The notes below the pieces were generated by a model. The model was not told the origin of the DNA. It did no database searches and saw nothing but the letters and a program-made list of their open reading frames with translations. Shown one piece after another: positions 24,780 through 33,197 of a stretch of 64,000 bases of DNA. Origin of the DNA: Natrialba sp. SSL1 (GTDB lineage Archaea; Halobacteriota; Halobacteria; Halobacteriales; Natrialbaceae); NCBI RefSeq assembly GCF_001861355.1, contig NZ_MASN01000037.1, positions 1 to 64,000 on the forward strand. Direction: 5' to 3'. Position 1 is the stretch's first letter, and each line of letters opens with the position of its first letter. The position numbers and the translations under genes are program-made.

Positions 24780-25421
24780 ATGAACTGCAGGGTTGTCGTC
24801 GAAGCTGCAGTGCCGGTATTCGACGTCGAGACAGAAGACGAGGCGATTCGCATCGCCATCTCGAAGACGGGCGAGATGCTGAACCCTGACTTAAACTACG
24901 TCGAGATCAACATGGGCGAACGGACGTCCCCGTCAGGTGAGGAGTTACCACCTGCGTTCATCGCAGCCGACGAGGCGCTCGTCGCACTCGAACTCGAGAT
25001 GACCGTCTTCAACGTCGAGCGCGAGGAGCACGCCTCCCGGATCGCCCGCAAGGAGATCGGACAGCGACTCGAGAACATTCCACTCGAGGTCGAGGAGGTG
25101 GAAGTTATCGAAGACGAGGACGACGATGACGCCGCAGATGACGAAGGCGACAAGGAGGCGACAGACGAGACGGCGAATGCTGGCACTGACGATACTGCGA
25201 CCGACGGTGACGACACGGACGGAAGTGGCGAGGACCGTTCGGAAACGGACACAGAGCCGGCGTCGGAATCGGACTCGTCGAGTACGGGCAGTGGCGATGA
25301 AGGCGACGAAAGCAACGAAAGCAACGAAGACGACGGTGGCGAAAACAGGCGAGCCAACGACGGGACGGACGAGCAGACGGACGAAGAGATTCTCCCCGAG
25401 TTCGAAGATCTAGTCGAGTGA
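24780..25421 (+). CDS. UPF0212 / DUF555 family protein with long acidic tail
   Basis: The first about 110 residues (MNCRVVVEAAVPVFDVETED, ISKTGEMLNPDLNYVEI, IARKEIGQRLENIPLEVEEV) match the archaeal UPF0212 family, a conserved protein of unknown function. A low-complexity tail of about 100 residues of Asp, Glu, Thr and Ser follows and makes the protein (213 aa) nearly twice the family length. I chose the ATG at 24780; the upstream extension lacks family similarity. An opposite-strand frame over the tail is a shadow. Confidence 0.88.
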   Translation: MNCRVVVEAAVPVFDVETEDEAIRIAISKTGEMLNPDLNYVEINMGERTSPSGEELPPAFIAADEALVALELEMTVFNVEREEHASRIARKEIGQRLENIPLEVEEVEVIEDEDDDDAADDEGDKEATDETANAGTDDTATDGDDTDGSGEDRSETDTEPASESDSSSTGSGDEGDESNESNEDDGGENRRANDGTDEQTDEEILPEFEDLVE

Positions 25422-26003
25422 TCCGAGCCGCCGGGCGACGACAGCGGATCCGGCAACTTTTCGATCGAGGCTGACAGCAGACACCTCGATGAGCCTGTCG
25501 TCGGTGTCCCTGATCGACCGTTGCTGACGGGGTCTGTGTCACCAGTGGCTGCTGGCCGTGTTAGCGCGAGGAACACCGAAGGCCCGTCCCGAACAGGTTC
25601 GGTGTTTGTTTCCCACAGGACACGGTAAGCATCCCCTATCGCGACAGTCGACCACAGTTTAGGGCACTTTTCTGTCCCTCCGGCTAGCAGAAGTGAGTGT
25701 TCGGAAAGATCCTGCAATCAGCGTACAGGCGTTGAGTGGGCACTCTGTAGAAGTCGCACTCGGCTCTCACCGGCTGACTGTTCGTTCAGCCGAGTTCAAA
25801 CAGGAGCGACGAGAACACGACGGCCGAGAGATCGAGAGCAGCCAATCTCGACACGTATGCCCATAATCGGCATCACAAGGTCTCATTAGAGACCGCCACA
25901 CGACATAGGCGGGAACTCGAGTCTCACACCAGCGGAGGGCAATTGGCCCGGAGTCCAGTCTCGCCAGTAGCATGCTTGTGTACCGAAGGAGACTCCGTGC
26001 GAC
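25422..26003. other. Intergenic stretch without a convincing gene
   Basis: No frame here has haloarchaeal coding character; the longest (minus strand 25767-25973) lacks plausible composition. Two inverted repeats are visible: AACACCGAA/TTCGGTGTT (25572-25606) and CTCGGCT/AGCCGAG (25759-25794) with an inner GGCTGA/TCAGCC. It may be degraded sequence. Confidence 0.5.
25572..25606 (+). terminator. Possible terminator downstream of the UPF0212 gene
   Basis: A 9-bp perfect stem (25572-25580 with 25598-25606, 17-nt loop) is followed by TGTTTCCC on the plus strand. It lies about 150 bases after the stop codon, so the link to that gene is uncertain. Confidence 0.35.
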
Positions 26004-26240
26004 TTAGTCTGCGGTAGCGGCGACGGCTTCCTGCTCGCCCTCGCGCATGTTCATCGTGATTCCGCCAGCGAGTGCAAAAACAGCGGCCTTGTGATCGGTT
26101 TTCGATTTGTGAATTGATGTCGGTCGAATACCAAGGGATTCGTATTCGTCGAGGTCAATCTGACAGTTGTCCCACTCTGCACACTGGTTCGATACCTCCG
26201 CAAGAAGGCCGTGAAGGTGAATGAGCTCCTGTTTCTTCAT
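26004..26240 (-). CDS. UPF0058 family protein
   Basis: The 78-aa protein matches the archaeal UPF0058 family almost throughout: MKKQELIHLHGLLAEV, YESLGIRPTSIHKSKTDH and KAAVFALAGGITMNM. Its molecular function is not known. The ATG at 26240 gives the family's usual MKKQEL start; another ATG lies two codons upstream. Length is normal, with a short Ala-rich tail. Confidence 0.93.
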   Translation of the reverse strand: MKKQELIHLHGLLAEVSNQCAEWDNCQIDLDEYESLGIRPTSIHKSKTDHKAAVFALAGGITMNMREGEQEAVAATAD

Positions 26241-26481
26241 AACCATGCACTCCTATCCACTGCAGGGTTATATTATTATCTTGAGTCGCGTTACCATGGG
26301 AACAGACGAAACGTGTGTGAAAATCCGGTAGAAAAACTGATCGAAAACGGCTGCTAGCCGGGTGAAACAGTTCACAAGGACGTATTGTCTCGGTCGTGTG
26401 AACGGCTGAATTCGTCTCGATTCGCGGTTGAACGGGCCTGAAGCGGCCCATACCGCGTTCAGGTGTTGCCTAAATTCGGTG

Positions 26482-26661
26482 TCAGCCTAGCTGCTTGAGA
26501 TTCTGGAGATCGCGGTCGGTTCGCATGAACTCGGCCGTGCGTCGGGAGGCATGACAGTTGGGACAGTGAAACATTTCCGTCGACGATGGAAGAGTTCCGG
26601 GAGAGCGCTGCCAATCTTTCGCACACTCAGGACACAACAGTTGCACGGTCGTCTCGTCCAT
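26482..26661 (-). CDS. 59-aa zinc-ribbon protein
   Basis: An ATG at 26661 opens a 59-codon frame, MDETTVQLLCPECAKDWQRS then MFHCPNCHASRRTAEF and a helical end DLQNLKQLG. Two CPxC knuckles 23 residues apart define a zinc ribbon of the kind common in haloarchaeal small proteins. It escapes a 60-aa length cut. Just upstream is the palindrome CACAC-CAT-GTGTG (26674-26686), which may control it. Zinc ribbons of this size often act in transcription or protein contacts; the specific role is unknown. Confidence 0.88.
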   Translation of the reverse strand: MDETTVQLLCPECAKDWQRSPGTLPSSTEMFHCPNCHASRRTAEFMRTDRDLQNLKQLG

Positions 26662-26970
26662 GGCACGCTATTACACACCATGTGTGAAAAAGGTTATCGC
26701 GGCTGTCTCACAGCGGTGCACTCGAGTCGGACGTGGAAAGACAGAACAGAATGTGAGAGGACAGAGCAAGATCGCTATAGAAGCGCGATCGGAGAGAACC
26801 TGCGACAGAACACGTTCTGCTCGTCGACATCAGGAGTCGGGAACGTAGTGTGGCCATCGCTCAGCGGGTGTGGACGGACAGTGAACAGAACGGGGCAGTT
26901 ACACGCGAGAAGTGAGATCGACAGAAAGCAACGCGCCGATAGCGCCAGTGTCACAGCAGATGTACGTTGT
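26662..26970. other. Intergenic region downstream of TFB
   Basis: Nothing coding is seen in these 309 bases. They hold the putative operator CACACCATGTGTG at 26674-26686 and an A/T-rich start (CGATAACCTTTTT on the minus strand) that could be the promoter of the zinc-ribbon gene. Confidence 0.5.
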
Positions 26971-27960
26971 TTAAGCTGGTGCAGCCGTGTCGGAGGCTTC
27001 GAGCAGTTCCTTGTAGCGGTTGCGGATCGTGACCTCGGAGATGCTCGCAACCTCGCTGACCTCGTTCTGGGTTACCTTCTCGTTGGTCAACAGCGCGGCC
27101 GCGTAGACCCCTGCTGCGGCGAGGCCGACCGGCGACTTGCCGCTGTGGACGCCCTCCTGTCGAGCCGACTCGAGCAGTTCGCGGGCCATCCGTTCGGTCT
27201 CGTCCGAGAGATCGAGGTCGCTGACGAACCGGGGAACGTAGTGTTCCGGATCGGCGGGCTTGACCTCGAGGCCGAGTTCACGGATGATGTAGCGGTACGT
27301 GCGGGTGAGCTCCATCTTGTCGACGCGGCTGACGGCCGAAATCTCGTCGAGGCTGCGCGGCGTGCCGGCCTGACGGGCCGACGCGTACAGCGACGACGTC
27401 GCGACGCCCTCGATGGATCGTCCTGGGAGCAGATCCTCCTCGAGTGCGCGGCGGTAGATGACCGACGCGGTTTCGCGGACGTTCTCGGGGAGACCGAGCG
27501 CGGAGGCCATCCGGTCGATTTCACCGAGGGCCTGCTTCAGGTTGCGCTCCTTGGAGTCGCGAGTGCGGAAGCGCTCGTTCCAGGTGCGAAGCCGCTGCAT
27601 CTTCTGGCGCTGGCGGCTGGAGAGGGACTTGCCGTAGGCGTCCTTGTCCTGCCAGCCGATGTTCGTCGAGAGCCCCTGGTCGTGCATCATGTTCGTCGTC
27701 GGGGCACCGACGCGGGACTTCTGGTCCTTCTCGGCGGCGTCGAATGCGCGCCACTCGGGGCCGCGGTCGATCTCGTCCTCTTCGACGACAAGGCCACAGT
27801 CCTGACAGACCGTCTCTGCGTGTTCGTCGTCCGAGATGAGCCGACCACCACACTCCGGGCACTGCTCGCGCTCCTCGGAGCGGGCCGTCTCCTCCTCCTC
27901 GGTTCGTGTTCGCTCCTCGGTACGCTCGTTCGAGTAGGTTCGAATGTTTGTATCAGTCAT
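26971..27960 (-). CDS. tfb: Transcription initiation factor TFB
   Basis: The 329-aa protein recruits RNA polymerase to TBP-bound promoters. After an acidic/Thr-rich N-terminus it has the zinc ribbon CPECGGRL...CQDCGLVV (residues 34-57), a B-finger region with GPEWRAFDAAE, the linker QDKDAYGKSLSSRQRQKMQR and two cyclin folds (about 115-210 and 215-310). The second ends with the recognition helix SISEVTIRNRYKELLE. Haloarchaea carry several tfb paralogues. The start at 27960 is followed upstream by an AT-rich promoter with several TATA-like elements. Confidence 0.97.
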   Translation of the reverse strand: MTDTNIRTYSNERTEERTRTEEEETARSEEREQCPECGGRLISDDEHAETVCQDCGLVVEEDEIDRGPEWRAFDAAEKDQKSRVGAPTTNMMHDQGLSTNIGWQDKDAYGKSLSSRQRQKMQRLRTWNERFRTRDSKERNLKQALGEIDRMASALGLPENVRETASVIYRRALEEDLLPGRSIEGVATSSLYASARQAGTPRSLDEISAVSRVDKMELTRTYRYIIRELGLEVKPADPEHYVPRFVSDLDLSDETERMARELLESARQEGVHSGKSPVGLAAAGVYAAALLTNEKVTQNEVSEVASISEVTIRNRYKELLEASDTAAPA

Positions 27961-28279
27961 GGTGTATCGGGTTGGTTACTCGGGGCTCCCGGGTGGGGTA
28001 ACCAGAAGAAACCCGGTCGCCTCGGCTAACATAGAGTTAGGCCGTAAGCCATATAAATGTTTCGTCCAGTTTATAAACTAATCGGGTTTCTGTTTATATG
28101 CGTTTCGGATATATACTCATTAATCATGTCTGTCAACCGTGGTCAGCTAGCGTGTAAACGACAGCTACCTGTCGAACATCTGTATCCGTTCACAGTGACG
28201 CCAACGGTGAGTCACGGGCCGACGTAGGGAGGAGTTACACAGACGAATACTTTTCGACGGTCCGCGTAAATGATCGGCT
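27961..28279. promoter_or_regulatory. AT-rich promoter region shared by TFB and the metallo-hydrolase gene
   Basis: This divergent spacer contains an unusual series of TATA-like elements: ATATAAAT (28051-28058), TTATAAAC (28071-28078), TTTATATG (28093-28100) and GATATATA (28108-28115). They lie about 90-155 bases before the TFB start, so a long 5' leader or upstream control sites are implied. Several TFB/TBP-binding positions would suit feedback control, which is inference. Confidence 0.55.
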
Positions 28280-28984
28280 ATGACCGTTCACTTCGGCGCA
28301 CTTGCTGTCGACTGGCTCGGCCTCGCGACCGTTCGCCTCGAGGGACAGACGGGAACCGTGATCTACACCGATCCGGGCCCCGAACACTACGGCGACCTCG
28401 ACAGCGAGCCGAGAGACGGCGACCTCGTCCTCGTCTCCCACGGCGACCACTACGATCCCGACTCGATTCGCCGCGTCGCCCACGAGGATGCGATCGTCAT
28501 CGTCCACGAGTCCGTCGACGCAGGGGCACTCGAGTGGACCGACGAGCAGCCGGAAGCGCTGCCCTACGAGGTCGAGCGCGTGCGGGCGAACGAGTCGTTC
28601 ATTCTGGGGCCGCTCGATCTCTCGACGACGCCGGCGTACAACGAGCCAGCGGGACCACACACGGACGAACAGGGTCAGCCCTATCACCCCGAGGGCGAGG
28701 GGTGTGGCTTTCTCGTCACTGTCGACGGCGTGACGGTCTTCTGGCCGGGCGATACCGACGCGTTGGCGGCGCACGACGACCTCGTCGTCGATCTCTTCTT
28801 GCCGCCGATCGGTGGCGGCACCACGATGGATCGCCACGAGGCTGCGGCGCTCGCCGAGCGACTCGAACCGGATCTGGTCCTGCCGGTGCACTACGACACG
28901 TTCGACGCGATCGCGGCCGACGCGGAGGCGTTCGTCGTCGACGTTGCGTCCCGTGGGGTTCCGGTCGTCCTCGACGCAAAGTAG
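28280..28984 (+). CDS. Metallo-beta-lactamase-fold hydrolase (UlaG-like)
   Basis: The 234-aa protein has the UlaG/UPF0173-type MBL fold: VSHGDHYDPDSI (metal-binding His/Asp/His, residues about 51-62), GCGFLVTVDGVTVFWPGDTD (Asp ligand, about 140-160) and LPVHYDTFDAI (His, about 211). It has no signal peptide. Proteins of this family hydrolyse lactone or phosphodiester bonds; the substrate cannot be told from the sequence. Confidence 0.9.
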   Translation: MTVHFGALAVDWLGLATVRLEGQTGTVIYTDPGPEHYGDLDSEPRDGDLVLVSHGDHYDPDSIRRVAHEDAIVIVHESVDAGALEWTDEQPEALPYEVERVRANESFILGPLDLSTTPAYNEPAGPHTDEQGQPYHPEGEGCGFLVTVDGVTVFWPGDTDALAAHDDLVVDLFLPPIGGGTTMDRHEAAALAERLEPDLVLPVHYDTFDAIAADAEAFVVDVASRGVPVVLDAK

Positions 28985-29020
28985 TAGCCACTTCTGTACA
29001 TTCGGGGACAGATCCGTACC

Positions 29021-29028
29021 TATAAGTA
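29021..29028 (+). promoter_or_regulatory. TATA box for the Nramp-family gene
   Basis: TATAAGTA lies about 130 bases before the GTG start. Between it and the gene is the inverted repeat ACAAT-CGTAC-ATTGT at 29071-29085, a possible operator in the 5' leader. Confidence 0.45.
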
Positions 29029-29070
29029 ACGAGTCGCGAATTCTCCGACGAGAACCTATGATGGGCATTG

Positions 29071-29085
29071 ACAATCGTACATTGT
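29071..29085. promoter_or_regulatory. Inverted repeat before the Nramp-family gene
   Basis: Five-base arms ACAAT/ATTGT flank a five-base centre. It sits some 45 bases after the presumed transcription start. Metal transporters are often controlled by DtxR-type repressors at such sites; here the assignment is only a suggestion. Confidence 0.3.
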
Positions 29086-29150
29086 GGGGTGAGTGGCGGT
29101 GACACCAGACACGGCACAGCAACACCGGAGTATGACGCGTGGTGGGTGGT

Positions 29151-30527
29151 GTGAGTACTGAGACTGGACCGGGGACGGGTCCTGGTTCTGGCTCTGGAGC
29201 CGAGTTCGACGCGGACGAACTGTCCTATCCCTCGCGCAACTGGCGGGACTTCTTCACGGATCACTTCGGTCCGTCGATGCTCTGGGCGCTGATCAGCATT
29301 GGCGGCAGCCACATCGTCCTCGCACCGACGCTCGGCGGGACGTTCGGCCTCTTTGCCATCTGGATGTTCGCGATCATCTACCTCGCGAAGTACGGCGGCT
29401 GGGAGCTGGGTATCCGGTACAACTACGGCGTCGGCGGCAACCCGGTCGAGGCCTACGACCAGTTGCCAGGGCCGAAGAACTGGATGCAGTGGTTCACTGT
29501 CGGCGTGTTTACCGTCATGTACACCGGTATCACCGCCGCAGTCGGGATGAGCACCGCCTCGTTCGTCCAAGCGATGACACCGCTGTCGTTCCAGCAGTCG
29601 TTCGTCCTCTTCGTCGGCTTCGCGGGCGTGCTCGTCTTGCTGACGCGCTACAGCCTCCTCGAGAAGATCCTGATCGGCTTCACGGTCGCGCTGGGATTCC
29701 TCATCGTTCTCGGCGTGCTCGTCGGCCCACCGTCGGGTGAGGTCGTCGCCGCGACGACGTTCACCGCACCGGACATCACCGGACCGCTGTTCATCGGCCT
29801 GTTCGCCGCGGCGGCCGGCTTCGCGCCGACCGGCTTCAGTACTAGCGTCCTCATCGGGAGCTGGAGCATGGCCAAGGGCGAGGGTGCGGGCGAACTCCGA
29901 GACCGTGACCTCGACCCGAACGACGAGCGCTACCACGACTACATCCGCGCGTGGATCCAGACCGGTCGTCGTGACTTCAACATCGGCTACGCGTTCAGCT
30001 TCGCGCTGATCGTCGCGATGGTGATCCTCGCCTCGAACGTCCTCTACCCGAACCCGCCCGAGGACGCCGATCTCGCCGTCACGATCGGGAACATCCTGAG
30101 CCAGTCCTTCGGCGAATGGTCTTACTACGCGATGATCCTTGGCGCGTTCGCCGCGCTGTACTCGACCGTCATCACCCTCCTCGACGGCGCGGCCCGTGCG
30201 ACGGGCGACGTGCTCCCGATGGCACTCGAGCGTGACGACCTCGACAGCGAGCGGATTCGAAAGCTCGTCGTGGTCGGCATCGTCGCTGTGAGCTGCGGGA
30301 TCGTGCTCACGCTCGGTGCCGTTCCGGTCACGTTCCTCATCTGGATTTCGGCGATTCTGGCGGTCACCGAGATCCTGTTCTACCCGGCGAACTGGTACGT
30401 CGTCAAGGAGAACCTGCCCGAGCAGTTCCAGCCGTCCCGTACGTGGGTCGTCTACTACGTGATTAGCCTCGTCGCCGTCACCATCTTCGGCCTCATGGGT
30501 GCTGCCTACGAGTTCGGCTACATCTAG
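29151..30527 (+). CDS. Divergent Nramp-family membrane transporter
   Basis: The 458-aa protein has about eleven membrane segments and the Nramp family layout. Helix 1, however, reads WALISIGGSHIVLAPTLGG where classical metal transporters have DPGN, and helix 6 reads GFAPTGFSTSVLIGSWSM where they have MPH. It belongs with the family's divergent branch that has GxSH in helix 1, so manganese or iron transport should not be assumed. I chose the GTG at 29151; two in-frame GTGs just upstream (29139, 29142) add four residues. A Gly/Thr-rich soluble N-terminus precedes helix 1. Confidence 0.85.
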   Translation: MSTETGPGTGPGSGSGAEFDADELSYPSRNWRDFFTDHFGPSMLWALISIGGSHIVLAPTLGGTFGLFAIWMFAIIYLAKYGGWELGIRYNYGVGGNPVEAYDQLPGPKNWMQWFTVGVFTVMYTGITAAVGMSTASFVQAMTPLSFQQSFVLFVGFAGVLVLLTRYSLLEKILIGFTVALGFLIVLGVLVGPPSGEVVAATTFTAPDITGPLFIGLFAAAAGFAPTGFSTSVLIGSWSMAKGEGAGELRDRDLDPNDERYHDYIRAWIQTGRRDFNIGYAFSFALIVAMVILASNVLYPNPPEDADLAVTIGNILSQSFGEWSYYAMILGAFAALYSTVITLLDGAARATGDVLPMALERDDLDSERIRKLVVVGIVAVSCGIVLTLGAVPVTFLIWISAILAVTEILFYPANWYVVKENLPEQFQPSRTWVVYYVISLVAVTIFGLMGAAYEFGYI

Positions 30528-30533
30528 ACGCAG

Positions 30534-31670
30534 TTAGCCCGGAGTAGACGCGATTTCCTCACTTCTCGCACTCTTCTCCCGCAACCGCGCAAGCCGACGC
30601 CCGAGCGGCGGCCGACTCTTGAACACGACCCAGCGACCGCCGTCGACGAGTTCGAGGTTCTGTTCGTCGGCGGCGTACTCGAGTGCGCGGACGAGTTCGT
30701 CCCGCCCGACCACAGCTGCGGCGTAGTCGTCAGCGCGGTAGAACGCCCGACGGGCGGCCCAGAGCGTGGGCAGGGCGAGCACCGCGACGAAGGCGATAAA
30801 GATGGTAACGAGCGTCCCGGAGCCGAAGAGTAACACACCGACGCCGAGTGCGAGATAACCGAGTAGCGAGTACACTGTGTAGCCGCGGTAGTGAGCCCGT
30901 AGCTTGCCGGCGTGAACCGCGAAGATAGCCTCGAGTGTCTCGTCGTCGAACGCCTCCAGCACGCGTTCGGTGACGAATAGCTGTCGGCGGCCGGGGACGC
31001 CGTAGACGTGGATTCCTGCCACCTCGGGCATGTCGTCGAGGATCACGATGGACGAGACCGAGAGGCCGCTGTGGGCACACCGTTCGCGGAGACGCTCACG
31101 CTCGGCCGATGTCGGTTCGCGGGTGTCTCGAAAGACGCGGGCCAGTACCGGGTTGGCGAGTGCGAGCGCGATCATCGCCCCGAGCAGGAGCAGCCAGTAG
31201 ATCGCGGGGCCGCCCTCGGCGAGCGCCCGGATGAGGAGGGCGAACACGGTCGCGAACAGGACGCTGAGCGCGAGGGCGTACCGACCGAGGCTTCGAAGCG
31301 CGGTTCTCATCGGGAGGTCGATTTCCTGGATGTCTCGGATCGCCGGCACGAGCGTCGCGTAGACGGCGAGCGTCACGGTCGCAGTAATGAACGCAGCTGT
31401 AAGCTGGACGACGAACTCGGCGGCGAGTGAACTGTCTGAGATTGGCGTTATCGCTGCGAGTGTCGTTCGTACGAACAGCCCGTGGCCAAGCGTGAACAGG
31501 ACGGCGTACGTGAGCCCGGCGACGCCCCACAGTGCGACGAGCAGTCGTCGGAGCCAGCATGTCGGAGTCGACGAGCGCAACGCGCGGCGAGATGCGAACC
31601 AGAACGTCGGAACGAACACCAGCAGGAGGACGAGTACGGCGTTGGCGATGGTTATAGGTGACACATTCAC
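30534..31670 (-). CDS. M48-type membrane protein with lost protease active site
   Basis: The 378-aa protein has four or five N-terminal membrane segments, a soluble domain (RERLRERCAHSGLSVSSIVIL, then GVPGRRQLFVTERVLEAFDD) and a further hydrophobic pair. The layout matches HtpX/Ste24 peptidases. Where they have AHExGH, this one reads AVHAGKLRAHY, so both zinc histidines and the catalytic Glu are gone. The third ligand region is RADDYAA. It is probably a non-catalytic relative with a binding or regulatory role in the membrane; activity is not expected. Confidence 0.8.
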   Translation of the reverse strand: MNVSPITIANAVLVLLLVFVPTFWFASRRALRSSTPTCWLRRLLVALWGVAGLTYAVLFTLGHGLFVRTTLAAITPISDSSLAAEFVVQLTAAFITATVTLAVYATLVPAIRDIQEIDLPMRTALRSLGRYALALSVLFATVFALLIRALAEGGPAIYWLLLLGAMIALALANPVLARVFRDTREPTSAERERLRERCAHSGLSVSSIVILDDMPEVAGIHVYGVPGRRQLFVTERVLEAFDDETLEAIFAVHAGKLRAHYRGYTVYSLLGYLALGVGVLLFGSGTLVTIFIAFVAVLALPTLWAARRAFYRADDYAAAVVGRDELVRALEYAADEQNLELVDGGRWVVFKSRPPLGRRLARLREKSARSEEIASTPG

Positions 31671-31771
31671 GACGTATTCAGACGTTCTACATATACGCCG
31701 TGGTCTTATCGGTACTCGAATCCGCCATTTCCCGTTCCCGGGTTGTTGGCAGACAGTACAACGCGCCCATC

Positions 31772-31791
31772 CTGACTGACTAATCAGTCAG
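31772..31791. promoter_or_regulatory. Perfect 20-bp palindromic operator candidate
   Basis: CTGACTGA (31772-31779) and TCAGTCAG (31784-31791) form a perfect 8-bp inverted repeat around CTAA. Such palindromes are typical TetR/AcrR-family binding sites. It ends 36 bases before the ATG of the small membrane protein gene, where a repressor would cover the promoter or start site. Confidence 0.6.
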
Positions 31792-31827
31792 CTTAAGGCT
31801 GCGCGGCTGCTACCCTTGCCCGAAAGG

Positions 31828-32085
31828 ATGGAAACACAACGACCAACGCTGCGAGAAGACCTTGGACGAGCGAGAGAAGAGAGCGCGGTTCACCTCTGGG
31901 GAGCGATCGGGTCTGCAATCGTTTCGATCGTCGTTCCGATTCTCGGGCTGATCACGGCCTACAGCGGCTACCAACTGACCGATGTAATGAACCGACGCTG
32001 GTTTGGGCTTCTCCTCGCAGCCTTCGGATTGGCGAACGTGGTTTCGTGGATTCTGTGGCTCGCGATGCTCGCCGACTACATCTAA
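31828..32085 (+). CDS. Small membrane protein with two transmembrane segments
   Basis: The 85-aa protein has a charged N-terminus and two hydrophobic segments, WGAIGSAIVSIVVPILGLIT and GLLLAAFGLANVVSWILWLA, separated by a short loop. I chose the ATG at 31828 (preceded by GAAAGG) and not the TTG at 31816. It stands alone between convergent or divergent genes with its own palindromic operator, pointing to regulated, stress-type expression. No family function is known to me. Confidence 0.75.
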   Translation: METQRPTLREDLGRAREESAVHLWGAIGSAIVSIVVPILGLITAYSGYQLTDVMNRRWFGLLLAAFGLANVVSWILWLAMLADYI

Positions 32086-32088
32086 GCG

Positions 32089-32949
32089 TCAGATGAGGCC
32101 GGCGAGCGGTTCGAACCAGACAGCGGCGACTAACACCGCCAGAAAGACGTACGAGCCGCGAATGAGCAACATCGTCGCGAGATCTGGCGGTGCTCGCACG
32201 GCGATTATGGCGACCACAGCGAACGCGAGCGCCGCGAGCAACGCCGTCGGTGGAAATTGCTGTCCGATGACGAAGCCGGTGACGACGAGTAATGCTATCG
32301 CCATCAACCCGTAGGCGACCGTGTACGCCCGATGGGGGCCGACGGTCACCGCGACGGTCCGTTTCTCGATCGACCGATCGTAGTCGTAGTCCTGCGCGTC
32401 GTCGATCACCTTGATCCCCGAGAGCAACAGGAGAAAGACGAGCGCAAAGCCGAGCGGCACGGCCGCAATCGTCGTCGTCTGGACGTAGAAGCCGCCGAGC
32501 AACGACAGCGCGATGCCGAGCGGGTAGCCCGTCGTCGCAGTCACCGGATTCATATCCAACTGGGGCGCGTGATGGTAGGCGATGAGCCACGTCGGCAGCG
32601 TCAGGGCGACGGCGACCCAGTTGACCAGCAGCGCCAGCAAGAGACAGCAGAGTGCAAAAACCGCGGTCGAGAAAACGAGGCCGAGTCGACAGCCCTGCTC
32701 GGTGAGCGGGTGATCGTCGTCCTCGTCACGAACGTAGAAATCGACGTAGCCGTCCTTGATGTGGGCCGTGTAGACTGCGGCGAACATCGCGACGACGTGG
32801 ATCGCTGCGAGCACCGGGTTCACGGTCGTCGCGAGCAGCGCACCGAACAGGGACGCAGCCAGCGGCGGCAGCATAAACACCGGATGCACCTGCGACAGGT
32901 ACGCCCGCGTCGTCGCCTCAGTGCCAGCGCCGCGTCTCGCGAGGGCCAT
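32089..32949 (-). CDS. UbiA-family prenyltransferase
   Basis: The 286-aa membrane protein has eight to nine hydrophobic segments and both aspartate-rich motifs of the family: KDGYVDFYVRDEDDDH after helix 2 (about residue 66) and KVIDDAQDYDYDRSIEKRT (about 180). UbiA enzymes transfer polyprenyl chains to aromatic or lipid acceptors (quinones, archaeal ether lipids, carotenoid elongation). No neighbouring biosynthetic genes narrow the substrate. It ends 3 bases from the convergent small membrane gene. Confidence 0.88.
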   Translation of the reverse strand: MALARRGAGTEATTRAYLSQVHPVFMLPPLAASLFGALLATTVNPVLAAIHVVAMFAAVYTAHIKDGYVDFYVRDEDDDHPLTEQGCRLGLVFSTAVFALCCLLLALLVNWVAVALTLPTWLIAYHHAPQLDMNPVTATTGYPLGIALSLLGGFYVQTTTIAAVPLGFALVFLLLLSGIKVIDDAQDYDYDRSIEKRTVAVTVGPHRAYTVAYGLMAIALLVVTGFVIGQQFPPTALLAALAFAVVAIIAVRAPPDLATMLLIRGSYVFLAVLVAAVWFEPLAGLI

Positions 32950-33197
32950 GGCAAAAGGGACACCGAACGGTCCTATAATACCCGGCCCGGCGTCACAGGC
33001 TGTGAGCGCACGCGTGGGATGAGCTACATTGGCTGCGTAGAACGACGGAGGATGGGCAGGCAGGATGGGGAGACTGGAAAGTAGCGATAGATCGACTGGT
33101 CTGCACTGTCGGAATCGTCAACTGCAATGTGCGGCACCGCGAGGCCGGAACAACCGGAACACACAGTTTGATGTGTCGTCCCGTACCACGAGCGACC

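Noticed and set aside
24896-25717. 273-aa Ser-rich minus-strand frame
   Set aside because: It is the antisense of the acidic tail of the UPF0212 protein (Asp/Glu codons read back as Ser/Val).
25767-25973. 68-aa minus-strand frame in the 25.4-26.0 kb gap
   Set aside because: No start signal, unusual Arg/Cys/Ser composition and no family likeness.
26551-28029. 492-aa plus-strand frame over tfb
   Set aside because: TFB on the minus strand is certain; the long open frame is the usual GC-rich shadow.
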